A stretch of DNA of 64,000 nt from Leptotrichia sp. OH3620_COT-345 (GCF_003932895.1 NZ_RQYW01000007.1:57218-121217); one strand, 5' to 3'. Shown: positions 36,701 to 45,788, counted from the first letter of the stretch. Numbers and translations are program-made. Notes: generated by a model from the sequence alone, not told the origin.

Positions 36701-37627
36701 TTACTCCTTATTTTCCTCATTTTGAGTATTACTGTCTAAAGCAGGTTTGATTTTAGCTTTCTTTTCCTTTTTCCCTGATACATAGTATCCATGCAATCCT
36801 ATAAAATTAGAGAAAAATGTTATTACAAATCCTAAAAACAAAGAAATCAGATAAATTCCGAGCAATTCCCTGTTAGTCGAATTTCCTACTATACCCGAAT
36901 GAAGTATGTTAATTCCTTCAACAATAAATTTCTGAAGTTTCCAAAACACTAAAAATCCTATGATGGAAGAAAGAGCAACTAAAATTTTACCTTCAAGGAA
37001 ATATGTAAGTTTAATAAGAGTTCCTGACACTCCTGTTGCAATTAAATCTCTTATTTCCTTTCTTCTCAACCTTACTCCGAAACTTGTAATATTCATTATC
37101 AATATAGATGCAATAACTATAGATCCTATTCCTCCGAAAAGTACCAACTTATCAAGACTTTTACTGAATTTATTTGTTTTTTCAATCATTTGTGCTCTCA
37201 TATCTAACTCTGTAACTTCAGAATTTTTAAGTAGCTCTTCTTTCAGAGAATTTACATTTGCATTTTTATCAACATATATATAAAAACTGTCCTGTAAAGG
37301 ATTTTCCTCATCTGCCAAATCCACTTTCAATTCTTTTTCAAGTATTTGAAAAGCACTTTCTTTAGAAACATATTTTATTGTTTGAATACCGTTTATTTTC
37401 AGAAGCTTCCCTTGAAACTGGGAAATTTCATCTTCTGTCATTGTTTTCACATAAACAATCGCCTGATTGGAATTTTCCATTTTGGCTTTAAAATCATTCA
37501 AATTAAATACTCCGAAAATAAATATATCAAGTAATACAAATACAGTTATTAAAGAAATTAATGATGAAAAAAATAACCCTTTCTCTTTATTTATATTTCT
37601 AAAAGTTTCTTGAATAGGACTAAACAT
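36701..37627 (-). CDS. ftsX: FtsX-like cell-division permease subunit
   Basis: 308 residues with four membrane helices (about 19-41, 164-186, 211-233, 254-280) and a large extracytoplasmic loop after the first (about 45-160: MENSNQAIVYVKTMTEDEISQFQGKLLKINGIQTIKYVSKESAFQIL), the FtsX plan. FtsX relays ATP hydrolysis by FtsE to an external amidase activator. The next gene is the EnvC-like protein. The ATPase gene ftsE, normally directly upstream, is absent here; the neighbour is transketolase. The C-terminus has a charged tail of about 30 residues. Confidence 0.92.
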   Translation of the reverse strand: MFSPIQETFRNINKEKGLFFSSLISLITVFVLLDIFIFGVFNLNDFKAKMENSNQAIVYVKTMTEDEISQFQGKLLKINGIQTIKYVSKESAFQILEKELKVDLADEENPLQDSFYIYVDKNANVNSLKEELLKNSEVTELDMRAQMIEKTNKFSKSLDKLVLFGGIGSIVIASILIMNITSFGVRLRRKEIRDLIATGVSGTLIKLTYFLEGKILVALSSIIGFLVFWKLQKFIVEGINILHSGIVGNSTNRELLGIYLISLFLGFVITFFSNFIGLHGYYVSGKKEKKAKIKPALDSNTQNEENKE

Positions 37628-37675
37628 CTGTTACTACCTCCACTATTTATTTAATACTTTATTTTTTAATCTATT

Positions 37676-38602
37676 CTATTTATTTTTTAAAACTGTTTCA
37701 GCTATATCTTTTGCTCTTAAATTATATTTGTCAAGCATTGTATCTCCATCCGCACTTTGTCCGAATACGTCATATATTCCATGTTTTACTATTTTTACAG
37801 GATTTACTTCGGATAAATATTCTGAAACTGCACTTCCCAGTCCGCCAACTACAGAGTGCTCCTCACTTGTCACTATAAATTTACATTCTTTTGCCGCCTT
37901 TAAGACTGTTTCTTTATCGAGAGGCTTTATTGTCGACATATTTATTACTCTTGCATTTACTCCCTCTTTTTCAAGGAGTTTTGCTGCCTCAATCGCTTCA
38001 TAAACCATTAATCCTGTAGCTATTATTGCTACATCATTACCTTCAGTCAATGTTACAGCCTTCCCTATTTCAAATTTATAACTGTCGTCAAATAATACGG
38101 GAATATTCAGTCTTCCCAGCCTTATATATACAGGTCCCTGATAATCCGCTGCAGCCATAACCATTTTTTCAGTTTCGACAGCATCTGCCGGAGAAAGTAC
38201 AACCATTCCCGGCAGTGATCTCATAAGTGCCATATCTTCTACAGACTGATGTGAACCTCCGTCTTCTCCCAGAGAAATTCCTGCATGAGTAGGGCATATT
38301 TTAACATTCAGTTTTGGATATACTATGCTGTTTCTAATCTGATCAAATGCTCTTCCTGCAGCAAAATGTGCAAAAGTTGAAGCAAAAGGTATTTTTCCTG
38401 TTGTTGCTATTCCTGCTGCCGTTCCCATCATATCTGCTTCAGCTATTCCGACATTTATATGTCTTTCAGGAAACTCTTTCTGAAAAAATACTGTATATGT
38501 TGATTTAGACAAATCCGCTTCCAATACTACTACATCTTTATTTTCTTTACCTAATTTTACTAATGCCTCTCCATAGGCCTGTCTTGTTGATTTTTTAACC
38601 AT
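37676..38602 (-). CDS. Transketolase, C-terminal subunit
   Basis: 308 residues from ATG 38602; AGGAGG is eight bases upstream (two codons earlier an ATG is too close). It contains the transketolase pyrimidine-binding domain (VVLEADLSKSTYTVFFQKEFPERHINVGIAEADMMGTAAG; FASTFAHFAAGRAFDQIRNSIVY; HAGISLGEDGGSHQSVEDMALMRS) and the C-terminal domain (GLMVYEAIEAAKLLEKEGVNARVINMSTIKPLD). Works with the N-terminal subunit encoded just upstream as a split transketolase of the pentose phosphate pathway. DXP synthase-like alternatives are less likely given the size. Confidence 0.94.
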   Translation of the reverse strand: MVKKSTRQAYGEALVKLGKENKDVVVLEADLSKSTYTVFFQKEFPERHINVGIAEADMMGTAAGIATTGKIPFASTFAHFAAGRAFDQIRNSIVYPKLNVKICPTHAGISLGEDGGSHQSVEDMALMRSLPGMVVLSPADAVETEKMVMAAADYQGPVYIRLGRLNIPVLFDDSYKFEIGKAVTLTEGNDVAIIATGLMVYEAIEAAKLLEKEGVNARVINMSTIKPLDKETVLKAAKECKFIVTSEEHSVVGGLGSAVSEYLSEVNPVKIVKHGIYDVFGQSADGDTMLDKYNLRAKDIAETVLKNK

Positions 38603-38614
38603 TTCCATAACCTC

Positions 38615-39424
38615 CTATTGTAATTCTTCCATTGCTTTTTTATATTCATCATCATTAGGAGCAGCTCCATGAAATCCCGGATTATTCTCCATAAACGAAA
38701 CACCTTTTCCTTTTACTGTTTTAGCCACTATAACTGTCGGCTTCCCTTTAACATTTCTTGCTTCTTCAAAAGCTTTTATTATTTCCTCATAGTTATGCCC
38801 GTCTATTTCTATTACATTCCAATTAAATGATTTAAATTTCTCTCCTACAGGATATACATCCATTACGTCAGATACTTTTCCATCTATCTGCAGATTATTA
38901 TAATCAACTATCGCAACTAAATTGTCAAGCTTATAATGAGCGGAAGTCATGGCAGCTTCCCATATTTGTCCTTCCTGAAGTTCTCCATCACCTAATATCG
39001 TATAAACTCTGAAATCATTATTATATATTTTCGAACTAAGTGCCATTCCGTTTGCAACTGATAGACCCTGACCGAGTGAACCTGTAGACATTTCCACTCC
39101 CGGCAATTTTTTCATATCAGGATGCCCCTGAAGAGGTGATCCCCATTTTCTTAAAGTCGGTATCAACTCTTTATCTGCATATCCTTTTTCAATTAAAGTG
39201 GCATAAAGTGCAGGAGCAGCATGCCCTTTACTCAGTACAAATCTGTCTCTGTTTTCAGCCTTAGGATTCTGAGCATTCACATTCATTTCTTTCCAATACA
39301 ATACAGCCATAATATCGGCAATTGAAAGAGAACCTCCCGGATGACCCGATTTTGCTCCGTATATCATTTCAATGATATTTTTTCTCAGGTCTTTTGCTTT
39401 TTCCTTCAATTCTTTAATTTCCAT
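38615..39424 (-). CDS. Transketolase, N-terminal subunit
   Basis: 269 residues from ATG 39424 (MEIKELKEKAK); GGAGG precedes it, and a longer ATG-started frame reads through that site. It binds the diphosphate of thiamine diphosphate: IYGAKSGHPGGSLSIADIMAVLYW, RFVLSKGHAAPALYATL, EMSTGSLGQGLSVANGMALSS and TILGDGELQEGQIWEAAM, with NNLQIDGKV. Twelve bases separate it from the C-terminal subunit gene. Upstream and 18 bases away is a GPH sugar symporter, suggesting a sugar-uptake and pentose-metabolism operon. Confidence 0.95.
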   Translation of the reverse strand: MEIKELKEKAKDLRKNIIEMIYGAKSGHPGGSLSIADIMAVLYWKEMNVNAQNPKAENRDRFVLSKGHAAPALYATLIEKGYADKELIPTLRKWGSPLQGHPDMKKLPGVEMSTGSLGQGLSVANGMALSSKIYNNDFRVYTILGDGELQEGQIWEAAMTSAHYKLDNLVAIVDYNNLQIDGKVSDVMDVYPVGEKFKSFNWNVIEIDGHNYEEIIKAFEEARNVKGKPTVIVAKTVKGKGVSFMENNPGFHGAAPNDDEYKKAMEELQ

Positions 39425-39442
39425 AAAAACCTCCATAAATTT

Positions 39443-40756
39443 TTAATCTTCTTTTTTTAATTTATAAAAAAACAATGATATTCCAAAAAATATTAATGCT
39501 GTTACCAGCGTAGTTTTTACTCCTAACCCCGTGGCAACTTTTAAACCGTTAATATTTTTAGCACTTCCTAATGTAATTACCAATGAAACTGTTATCTGCT
39601 GTGCAAGAAATGCCAATTTCAAAAACAAACCTTGTATTCCGAATAAAAATCCTTCAAGACTTACTTTTTCATTTTCTGATAGTTTAACCGATATTTCACT
39701 TAACATCGCTTGCGGAAATATAAAGGCTGACCCGCTTAACCCCGTTCCACATATAGCAAGCATGACATATGCTAAATGAATAAGTCCGTTATTTACAAAA
39801 AGCAGACCAAATGTTCCTACCATTAACAATACAATATCTAATATCAATATTTTTTTGTAACTATATTTTTTACCCCATTTATTTGTAATCGGGAAAAATA
39901 TCCCGGCCACTCCGAATAATATTGCAGATATAATTGTCATCCAACTTATAGGTAAACCCATTATTATTGTCAAATAATAAGTCAGAATCCCTCTAAGTAT
40001 GTTAAATCCACTGAAAAAAAAGAAAAATCCTGCAAAATATAAGATTATTTCCTTTCTCATAAGATATCTGAGAGATGATTTGAAACTTACAGTTTCATAC
40101 ACTTTATTATTTCCGGCAATTTCTTTTTCTTTCAGAAAAAATACACATATATATATCCCCGCTACTGCAAATACAGTCAATAAAATTACCGTTTTCCTTA
40201 TCCCTACTTCAGTATTTCCTCTTCCAAGAATACTTATGAGGTATCCGGGAAAAATCAAAGCTATTCCTGTAAATACCAGTCTGAAAATGGACTGTATTGT
40301 TGAAAGATTCAATCTTTCTTCTTTAGTTTTTGCCAAATCGGGAATTAATGCGTTATATGGACCTCCTACCAATGTATAAGCTATAAAAAATAACCCCCCT
40401 ACTACTGACAAATATGTTAATGTAAGCATTTGTGAATATTTCGGAGGAAAAAAATACATAATCATCAAAATTCCTAGAGGTAATCCTCCAAGCATCATAA
40501 AAAAAGATCTTTTCCCGAATTTTGACTTTGAATTATCCGACCAGTACCCTACAAGAGGATCGGAAATGGCATCTATAAGTCTTGCAGCTATATATGCCAG
40601 TACTAAATATGTCGGCTTAAGTAACGGAGTCAGATTTTTTTCAGTTTCCGGTGGAAGATAATAATAAGGGAGCCATTGATTATAGAGTTGATCCAGTATG
40701 AAATACGAAACTCCCGTTCCATATATTAAATACACTTTTTTTGTCAATCTTGACAT
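39443..40756 (-). CDS. GPH-family sugar:cation symporter (MelB-like, MFS)
   Basis: 437 residues, twelve predicted membrane helices. The family signature between helices 2 and 3 is AARLIDAISDPLVGYWSDNSKSKFGKRSFFMMLGGLPLGI, with the R-D-x3-D-P-x2-G-x2-SD pattern of MelB/GusB/XynP transporters. It likely imports a sugar or glycoside with Na+ or H+. Its position directly before the split transketolase pair suggests a pentose-containing substrate, but no glycosidase is nearby to test this. Confidence 0.9.
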   Translation of the reverse strand: MSRLTKKVYLIYGTGVSYFILDQLYNQWLPYYYLPPETEKNLTPLLKPTYLVLAYIAARLIDAISDPLVGYWSDNSKSKFGKRSFFMMLGGLPLGILMIMYFFPPKYSQMLTLTYLSVVGGLFFIAYTLVGGPYNALIPDLAKTKEERLNLSTIQSIFRLVFTGIALIFPGYLISILGRGNTEVGIRKTVILLTVFAVAGIYICVFFLKEKEIAGNNKVYETVSFKSSLRYLMRKEIILYFAGFFFFFSGFNILRGILTYYLTIIMGLPISWMTIISAILFGVAGIFFPITNKWGKKYSYKKILILDIVLLMVGTFGLLFVNNGLIHLAYVMLAICGTGLSGSAFIFPQAMLSEISVKLSENEKVSLEGFLFGIQGLFLKLAFLAQQITVSLVITLGSAKNINGLKVATGLGVKTTLVTALIFFGISLFFYKLKKED

Positions 40757-40792
40757 ATATTTTTCTTCACCATATCTTTCTTTCGGATTTTT

Positions 40793-41887
40793 CTAATTTT
40801 CTTCATCATAATCAAAATCGGAAAATTTTTCATAATAAACTGTTTCTTTTTCTTTATTTTTTTGAATTATTCCATTATTTTCAATTTCAAATAAATTTAA
40901 CTGTATATTTTCATTTTCTTTATTATTTTCATTTTGAATACCTTTTAAAAAATTTCCTACTACTTCAGTATACCCTTCTTTATATTCAGGTTCTGCATAT
41001 ATTCTTGTATGAGAACCTTTTTCAAATACTTTTAAATACACATTTTTATACTGAGCAATATCATTGTACTCCTCCATAAGCATACCGTAAGTCGTCGCCT
41101 TATCACTTTTTGTTTGTATAATTAAAGTAGGTATTCTTCTAAGCAAATATGAAAATCTCAATTTATCAAGTTTATTCCCTACTCTTAAATTAAACACTCT
41201 TATTACTACACTGACTATAAATTTAGGTACTTTTCTTTTAGCTGCATCCTGTTTCACTCTTTTCCTTACATTTGAAATAGAACTGTCAAGTATGAGTTTA
41301 TCTACTTTTATACCTTTTTTTCTAAGTTCATTACTGAATATTTTAGCGGCTATAGCAGATCCCATTCCTCCTTGAGAAAATCCATAAAGAACAAAATTAT
41401 TTTTCCTAAATTTTTCATTCAGCATTTCCATCGTATGATAAATATCTTGTCCAAAACAGTACCCCATTCTAGTCTTAGCCTCATCAGATTTACCGGAATT
41501 TCTCAAATCAGGTATAAAAAAACTGTATTCGTCAGAAAGTTCCGTATCTTTGAATATTTGTAGATACTGTAAGGCAGCAAGTCTGTTTACACCTCTTCCA
41601 TGGGAAATAATAACCGTTTTGTCAGCATCCTTGTTATCTATTAACCAACCATATAGTTGTATTTTTCCTGATTTATAAGCTATTTCCTTATAATTAAACC
41701 CATAGTCCATAGGATTTACTTTTTCTTCAATACTATATTTCTGTCTTAATTTTTTATTGTTATATACTTCATCCAATGTTATTCTCGGATATTTTTCTAT
41801 CTGATTTAAAAAATACCTTATCGACATATAAGCTACAGCAAAGAAAAATATCATAAATAATATATTGATAGTTATTAATATTCCCAC
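40793..41887 (-). CDS. Membrane-anchored alpha/beta hydrolase
   Basis: 364 residues starting at GTG 41887 with AAAGGAGG just upstream. One N-terminal membrane helix (about 3-24), then an alpha/beta-hydrolase fold: VIISHGRGVNRLAALQYL (oxyanion region), nucleophile elbow VLYGFSQGGMGSA (Ser in GFSQG), acidic residue near TKSDKATTYG, and His in FEKGSHTRIYAEP. It ends with a Glu/Asn-rich tail of about 45 residues. This looks like the YqkD/FrsA-like extracytoplasmic or cytoplasmic-face esterases; substrate unknown. The downstream end is close to the GPH transporter and the upstream end 12 bases from tmcAL. Confidence 0.87.
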   Translation of the reverse strand: MGILITINILFMIFFFAVAYMSIRYFLNQIEKYPRITLDEVYNNKKLRQKYSIEEKVNPMDYGFNYKEIAYKSGKIQLYGWLIDNKDADKTVIISHGRGVNRLAALQYLQIFKDTELSDEYSFFIPDLRNSGKSDEAKTRMGYCFGQDIYHTMEMLNEKFRKNNFVLYGFSQGGMGSAIAAKIFSNELRKKGIKVDKLILDSSISNVRKRVKQDAAKRKVPKFIVSVVIRVFNLRVGNKLDKLRFSYLLRRIPTLIIQTKSDKATTYGMLMEEYNDIAQYKNVYLKVFEKGSHTRIYAEPEYKEGYTEVVGNFLKGIQNENNKENENIQLNLFEIENNGIIQKNKEKETVYYEKFSDFDYDEEN

Positions 41888-41898
41888 ATTTCCTCCTT

Positions 41899-43113
41899 TT
41901 ATTTTTCTTCCTGACCCGTTTTAACCAAAGGATTAAGTTTCTCTTTCTCCCCTGACAGCAATTCTTTTATTAAAAATCCGTTTTTTTCAATATTTATTTT
42001 TTCTCTATTTATATTATCATTTTTATCTATATCTTTCCAATTGACAAAGATTTTCTTTCCTAAATTTTTATTTATATTTTTCAGGTATTTACGCCCTTTA
42101 TCATTAAAACCTAAAACTCTTACATAATCTATTTTGTAATTTATAGATTTTCTCCTTATATTTAAAAGAATATTCATCATTATTCTTTCAATTCTCTTTA
42201 TTGAAAAATTTCTTGATTTTACATTTTTTACAAATTCTTCATAATTTAAAGATTTTTTCAAACCGTTATATATTCTAGCATAAATTTCCTCTGACGTATC
42301 ATATATTTTTATTATTTCTTTCTTTGAATACGTTAAAAATTTATATTTTACTATTTTAAAAACTTCATCTTTTAAAATTTCTCTTTTTATTTTTTTCTTT
42401 TTAAGTGTTTTCTCCTTTAAAATTTTATATGTATTATTCGGAACAAACTTTTTTATTCTCTCTAAATCAACTCCGCTTTCATTATTTTCTATTTTATTTC
42501 TTATAAATGTGGCACTTGCTATACTTTTCCGTTCTTTTTCTATTTCCAGTTCATTATATTCTGAAATTTCCCTTTTTATAATGTACGGTTTTATTTTCAA
42601 TTTATTTTTTTTCATTGTACGTATATATTCCAACCCTAATATATTATTAGGTTTAACTATATCATCATATCCTAATTCCTTTAAAAGAAGTTTCTGAGCT
42701 GCACTATAGCTGTTCCCTTTTTTCATATAATACATCAACTTTTTTTTATAATTCTCTTCAGACTGGATATCTACAATTTTCTCAAGTATTTCTATATTCT
42801 CTTCTTCAGCACCGAAAATTTGCATATCTACTTCCATATAATCAAGAATCTTTGTTGCCATTTTTGAAAAAATTTCCGCGTTTTGAATTGAATAATAAAG
42901 AGGAAGTTCAACCACAAGATCAATTCCGTTTTCGAGAGAAATTTCCGTTTTTTCCCACTTGTTTAAAAAAGATATCTCACCTCTCTGAACAAAATCTCCA
43001 CTTATAACCGCAATCAAAAATATATCTTTCCCAAATTTTTCTTTTATTTTATTTATCTGGTATAAATGTCCGTTATGAAACGGATTATACTCAGCAACAA
43101 TTCCCACTCTCAT
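41899..43113 (-). CDS. tmcAL: tRNA(Met) cytidine acetate ligase
   Basis: 404 residues from ATG 43113 (MRVGIVAEYNPFHNGHLYQI); an earlier in-frame start is before the AAAGGA site. The N-terminal nucleotidyltransferase-like domain has the HIGH-like HNGH and SGDFVQRGE motifs; FGAEEENIE and the later RNKI/SATFIR segments fit the TmcAL (YlbM) family, which uses acetate and ATP to acetylate the wobble C34 of elongator tRNA-Met. It is more Lys-rich and shorter at the end than Bacillus TmcAL. A small-RNA-like unit with its own terminator lies about 120 bases upstream. Confidence 0.93.
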   Translation of the reverse strand: MRVGIVAEYNPFHNGHLYQINKIKEKFGKDIFLIAVISGDFVQRGEISFLNKWEKTEISLENGIDLVVELPLYYSIQNAEIFSKMATKILDYMEVDMQIFGAEEENIEILEKIVDIQSEENYKKKLMYYMKKGNSYSAAQKLLLKELGYDDIVKPNNILGLEYIRTMKKNKLKIKPYIIKREISEYNELEIEKERKSIASATFIRNKIENNESGVDLERIKKFVPNNTYKILKEKTLKKKKIKREILKDEVFKIVKYKFLTYSKKEIIKIYDTSEEIYARIYNGLKKSLNYEEFVKNVKSRNFSIKRIERIMMNILLNIRRKSINYKIDYVRVLGFNDKGRKYLKNINKNLGKKIFVNWKDIDKNDNINREKINIEKNGFLIKELLSGEKEKLNPLVKTGQEEK

Positions 43114-43231
43114 ATTTTTCCTTTTCAAATACATTGATAATATGAATTTTCTTTTTTACTATTATTCTTCAAATTTCTTATAATTGTTTCATATTTTAAT
43201 TTTATTTTGGCTAATAAGTTATATTTTTAAT

Positions 43232-43327
43232 TTTAAAAGACCTCGCTGCAGCAAGGTTCTCTATTTCTTAATCATATTTTTCAGATTACCCTGTCACATA
43301 CTTTACGGACAGAATCTTTTATTTTTT
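43232..43327 (-). ncRNA. Candidate small RNA or leader element upstream of tmcAL
   Basis: A complete small transcription unit: promoter at 43361-43333, predicted start near 43326, and an intrinsic terminator at the other end (AACCTTGC, loop TGCA, GCGAGGTC, then TTTT; 43258-43236). Between them AGATTCTGTC (43317-43308) pairs with GACAG and AATCT around a 12-base loop, leaving a GGT bulge. The RNA is about 95 bases, has no ORF, and fits no class I recognise. It may be a free sRNA or a terminating leader of tmcAL; a second weak promoter-like sequence before tmcAL favours independence. Confidence 0.62.
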
Positions 43328-43332
43328 AGGTT

Positions 43333-43361
43333 ATTTTACATTAAAAGTCTTAAAATGTCAA
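43333..43361 (-). promoter_or_regulatory. Promoter of the candidate small RNA
   Basis: Perfect TTGACA (43361-43356), 17 bases, TAAAAT (43338-43333). Confidence 0.75.
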
Positions 43362-43870
43362 CTTAAAGTGTTTCTTTAATGAGGATTTATTATCACTCTT
43401 TACTAAAACTTCTTTAGAAAAAAGTTTAACCGAAATATATTTTCCTATTCTCTTTGAAAAAAACGCCAACACAGGTTATTTTATCTTTTCTTCCCATGAA
43501 GGCTTATCACTAGCCTTATACTCGTTCTACTGACTAGAAATTTTTATTACTTACAAAATATTCATTATACTTAAAAAACAGTAATTCACTAATCGCTTCT
43601 TCATTGTAATTATAAAGAGAATGATAAAATCTAAAATAAAATAAATTATGATAAGACTTAGAAAATAAAAAGTTAAAAAAATATAAAAATAAATTGAGAT
43701 AACTTTAATTATGTAAATATTTATATAAAAAAGTTGGTATTAGTTTTTCAAAAAATAAGAATTGTAATTCTAAAATATATCAAAAAACAAGAAAATCTTA
43801 TAATTACTCAATTTTAAGTACAACTTATCTTTTCGTTCCAAAAAAATAAAAAATATAAAATTATTGAAAT
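43362..43870. other. AT-rich region with possible gene debris
   Basis: About 500 bases upstream of the small RNA. One minus-strand stretch (about 43500-43380) reads MGRKDKITCVGVFFKENRKI and, one frame over, VKLFSKEVLVKSDNKSSLKK, which might be remains of a gene; a perfect six-base stem AAGGCT/AGCCTT lies near 43500-43518. Too weak to name. Confidence 0.35.
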
Positions 43871-43876
43871 AAAAAA

Positions 43877-43904
43877 ATAAGGGAAAATTTCCCTTATTTT
43901 TTTA
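43877..43904. terminator. Terminator at the end of the cupin gene
   Basis: AATAAGGGAAA pairs with TTTCCCTTATT with A/T runs on both sides; it includes the stop codon of the cupin gene. Confidence 0.8.
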
Positions 43905-44175
43905 TAAGAGTGACATTTATTTCAGAATTTTCCAATGCACTTCCTTTTATAAAGTTTACACCGTCAAATCTTAATATATCTCCCGGTACAAGAATATGTT
44001 TTTCAGTATCATTTAAAAACATTTCCATTTTTCCTTTTAAAACTGAAAACACTATTTCTTCTTCTTCATGATTATGTGAAGGAATTATTTCCTCTTTTTT
44101 CAAAATTTTCTTGACCACTTTAAAATTATTCCCGCTAAATATTAAGCCTTGTTCACTTTTCACTGTTCCGAACAT
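43894..44175 (-). CDS. Small cupin-domain protein
   Basis: 93 residues forming one cupin barrel: metal-binding PSHNHEEEEIVFSVLKGKMEMFLN (H-x-H-x4-E) and second motif LVPGDILRFDGVNFIKGSALENSE. In the second motif the usual metal-ligand His is not evident, so metal binding may rest on the first motif. Single-domain cupins of this size act as small enzymes or ligand sensors; substrate unknown. It follows the HAD phosphatase gene by 37 bases. Confidence 0.88.
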   Translation of the reverse strand: MFGTVKSEQGLIFSGNNFKVVKKILKKEEIIPSHNHEEEEIVFSVLKGKMEMFLNDTEKHILVPGDILRFDGVNFIKGSALENSEINVTLIKK

Positions 44176-44212
44176 TTATATCACCTCTTTATCTTTTATT
44201 TTTAGAAAAATA

Positions 44213-45028
44213 TTAATCTTCCATTTTTAAATTATACAACTCTACCAGTTTATTTGCAACTCCGTTTCTTGAATTACTTGAAACAATTTCAAGTTTAGGC
44301 AATGCAGCCTTTAATGTGTAATGAGCATTTTTCATAATATAACCTTTTTTAACTGATTTCAGCATTTCATAATCATTGAATCCGTCTCCAAACGCTACTA
44401 TATCTTCAAATGAAAATCCTTCAATTTCTCCGAGTTTTTTTATGGCATTTGCTTTAGTTACCCCTATATCAAATATTTCAAGACATTCAGGATGTGTAAA
44501 TGCTATATTTACTTCTCCATTAGTCTTATCAAGTATTATTTTTTCAAGTTTAAGTAAATCTTTATGAGGTCCTATATAAAATATTTTAGTTACATCCTTT
44601 TTTTTGGCTTCTTCCTGTGTAATCACTTCATACATATATTCGGGCTCTTCTTCAAAAGGATTTACTTTTCTTTCCTTATCTGTTAAAAACCATCTATTTT
44701 GACTATAAATATTTATATGTATCAAATCGGATACTGCCAAATAGTCTATATCCAGAATTATATTTCTATATTTCTCATCAAGATTATTTCTATACACTTC
44801 TTTTCCTTCAGCATTGTTTATAACTGCACCGTTTGCAGATATGAGAGGTATTTTTATTCCTATGGATTTCATTATATTTTTAGCATCAGGATACGCCCTT
44901 CCTGTAGCTATATAAAATTTTATCCCTTTTTCCATTAATTTTCTAATAACTTTTTTTGAGATTTCAGACACTTCCTGATCTGAATTTAACAATGTACCAT
45001 CTAAGTCACTCACCACAACATTGTACAT
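44213..45028 (-). CDS. Cof-type HAD-superfamily sugar-phosphate phosphatase
   Basis: 271 residues. Motif I VVSDLDGTLLNSDQE carries the nucleophile Asp and acid/base Asp; motif II is in FYIATGRAYPD (Thr/Ser); Lys of motif III is in GVTKANAIKKL; motif IV is IVAFGDGFNDYEML. The cap between about 85 and 185 is the C2B type of the Cof family. Members dephosphorylate sugar phosphates, FMN or PLP precursors; specificity cannot be assigned. Likely operon with the cupin gene. Confidence 0.93.
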   Translation of the reverse strand: MYNVVVSDLDGTLLNSDQEVSEISKKVIRKLMEKGIKFYIATGRAYPDAKNIMKSIGIKIPLISANGAVINNAEGKEVYRNNLDEKYRNIILDIDYLAVSDLIHINIYSQNRWFLTDKERKVNPFEEEPEYMYEVITQEEAKKKDVTKIFYIGPHKDLLKLEKIILDKTNGEVNIAFTHPECLEIFDIGVTKANAIKKLGEIEGFSFEDIVAFGDGFNDYEMLKSVKKGYIMKNAHYTLKAALPKLEIVSSNSRNGVANKLVELYNLKMED

Positions 45029-45170
45029 AAATCTATATTTCCTCCTCTTAAATTATTTAATATAAATTTATTATATCATAATATTTCATATTTTTTTATA
45101 CTGAAATGAAAAGATTATATATATTTTATTCTAACTGTCATATAAGTCTTTGAGTGTAAACTTCTTCTAA

Positions 45171-45199
45171 AGATAAAACAGAAACGCTCTGTTTTATCT
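45171..45199 (+). promoter_or_regulatory. 12-bp perfect inverted repeat upstream of an outer-membrane protein gene
   Basis: AGATAAAACAGA (45171-45182) and TCTGTTTTATCT (45188-45199) around AACGC, ending 58 bases before the start codon. It has no U-run, so it is not a normal terminator. It could be an operator or a 5'-untranslated stabilising stem-loop. Confidence 0.6.
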
Positions 45200-45257
45200 C
45201 AATATTAGACAAAAATTCACAATATTTTGTTATTAAACAACAAAGAAAGGCGGAAAA

Positions 45258-45788
45258 ATGAAAAAAGCATTAGTTGGACTGTTCTTAGTTTTAGGAGTTG
45301 CTTCTTTTGCAAATAGTAAAATTGAACTTAAAGGAGCTTGGGACTTTGGAGGAAAATATCATTTTGAAAATTCTTCAATAAAAGCAAAGGGAAATGTCGG
45401 TGAAGTAGGAGCCGAATACAGATATGAAGTTATTCCGGGACTTGAAATAGGAGGAGGTTCAGCGTTCCAATTCCACAAAAAATTAAAACATAACAAAGGT
45501 TCTTTATATAATTCAGTACCTGTATACGCTACTGCAAAATACAATTTTGACACTGATTCAAGTATAAAACCTTATGTAAAAGGAGATTTAGGATACTCTA
45601 TAAATACCGACAAAGCCAAAGATGGACTATACTACGGTGTAGGAGGAGGAGTTAAATTCAATAATTTTAACGTTGATGTTATGTTCAAAGAAAACAAAGG
45701 AAAATACAGTATAGGAAAAACTGACTACAAAGCTGATTATAGAAGAGTTTCTCTTGGCTTAGGTTATGATTTTAATTTAGGTTACTAA
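45258..45788 (+). CDS. Outer-membrane beta-barrel protein (opacity/OmpW-like size)
   Basis: 176 residues. Signal peptide MKKALVGLFLVLGVASFA|NS, then alternating beta strands: IELKGAWDFGGKYHF, GEVGAEYRYEVIPGLEIGGGSAFQF, VPVYATAKYNFD, IKPYVKGDLGYSI, LYYGVGGGVKF, NVDVMFKENKG, ending RVSLGLGYDFNLGY with a C-terminal aromatic. This is an eight-stranded barrel of the opacity/outer-membrane-protein type. GGCGGA precedes the ATG. A strong terminator follows. Function unknown, possibly adhesion or structural. Confidence 0.9.
   Translation: MKKALVGLFLVLGVASFANSKIELKGAWDFGGKYHFENSSIKAKGNVGEVGAEYRYEVIPGLEIGGGSAFQFHKKLKHNKGSLYNSVPVYATAKYNFDTDSSIKPYVKGDLGYSINTDKAKDGLYYGVGGGVKFNNFNVDVMFKENKGKYSIGKTDYKADYRRVSLGLGYDFNLGY

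Noticed and set aside
43239..43258. Transposon end (IS200/IS605-type hairpin)
   Set aside because: The stem is followed by a U-run and preceded by a promoter; no transposase remains nearby.
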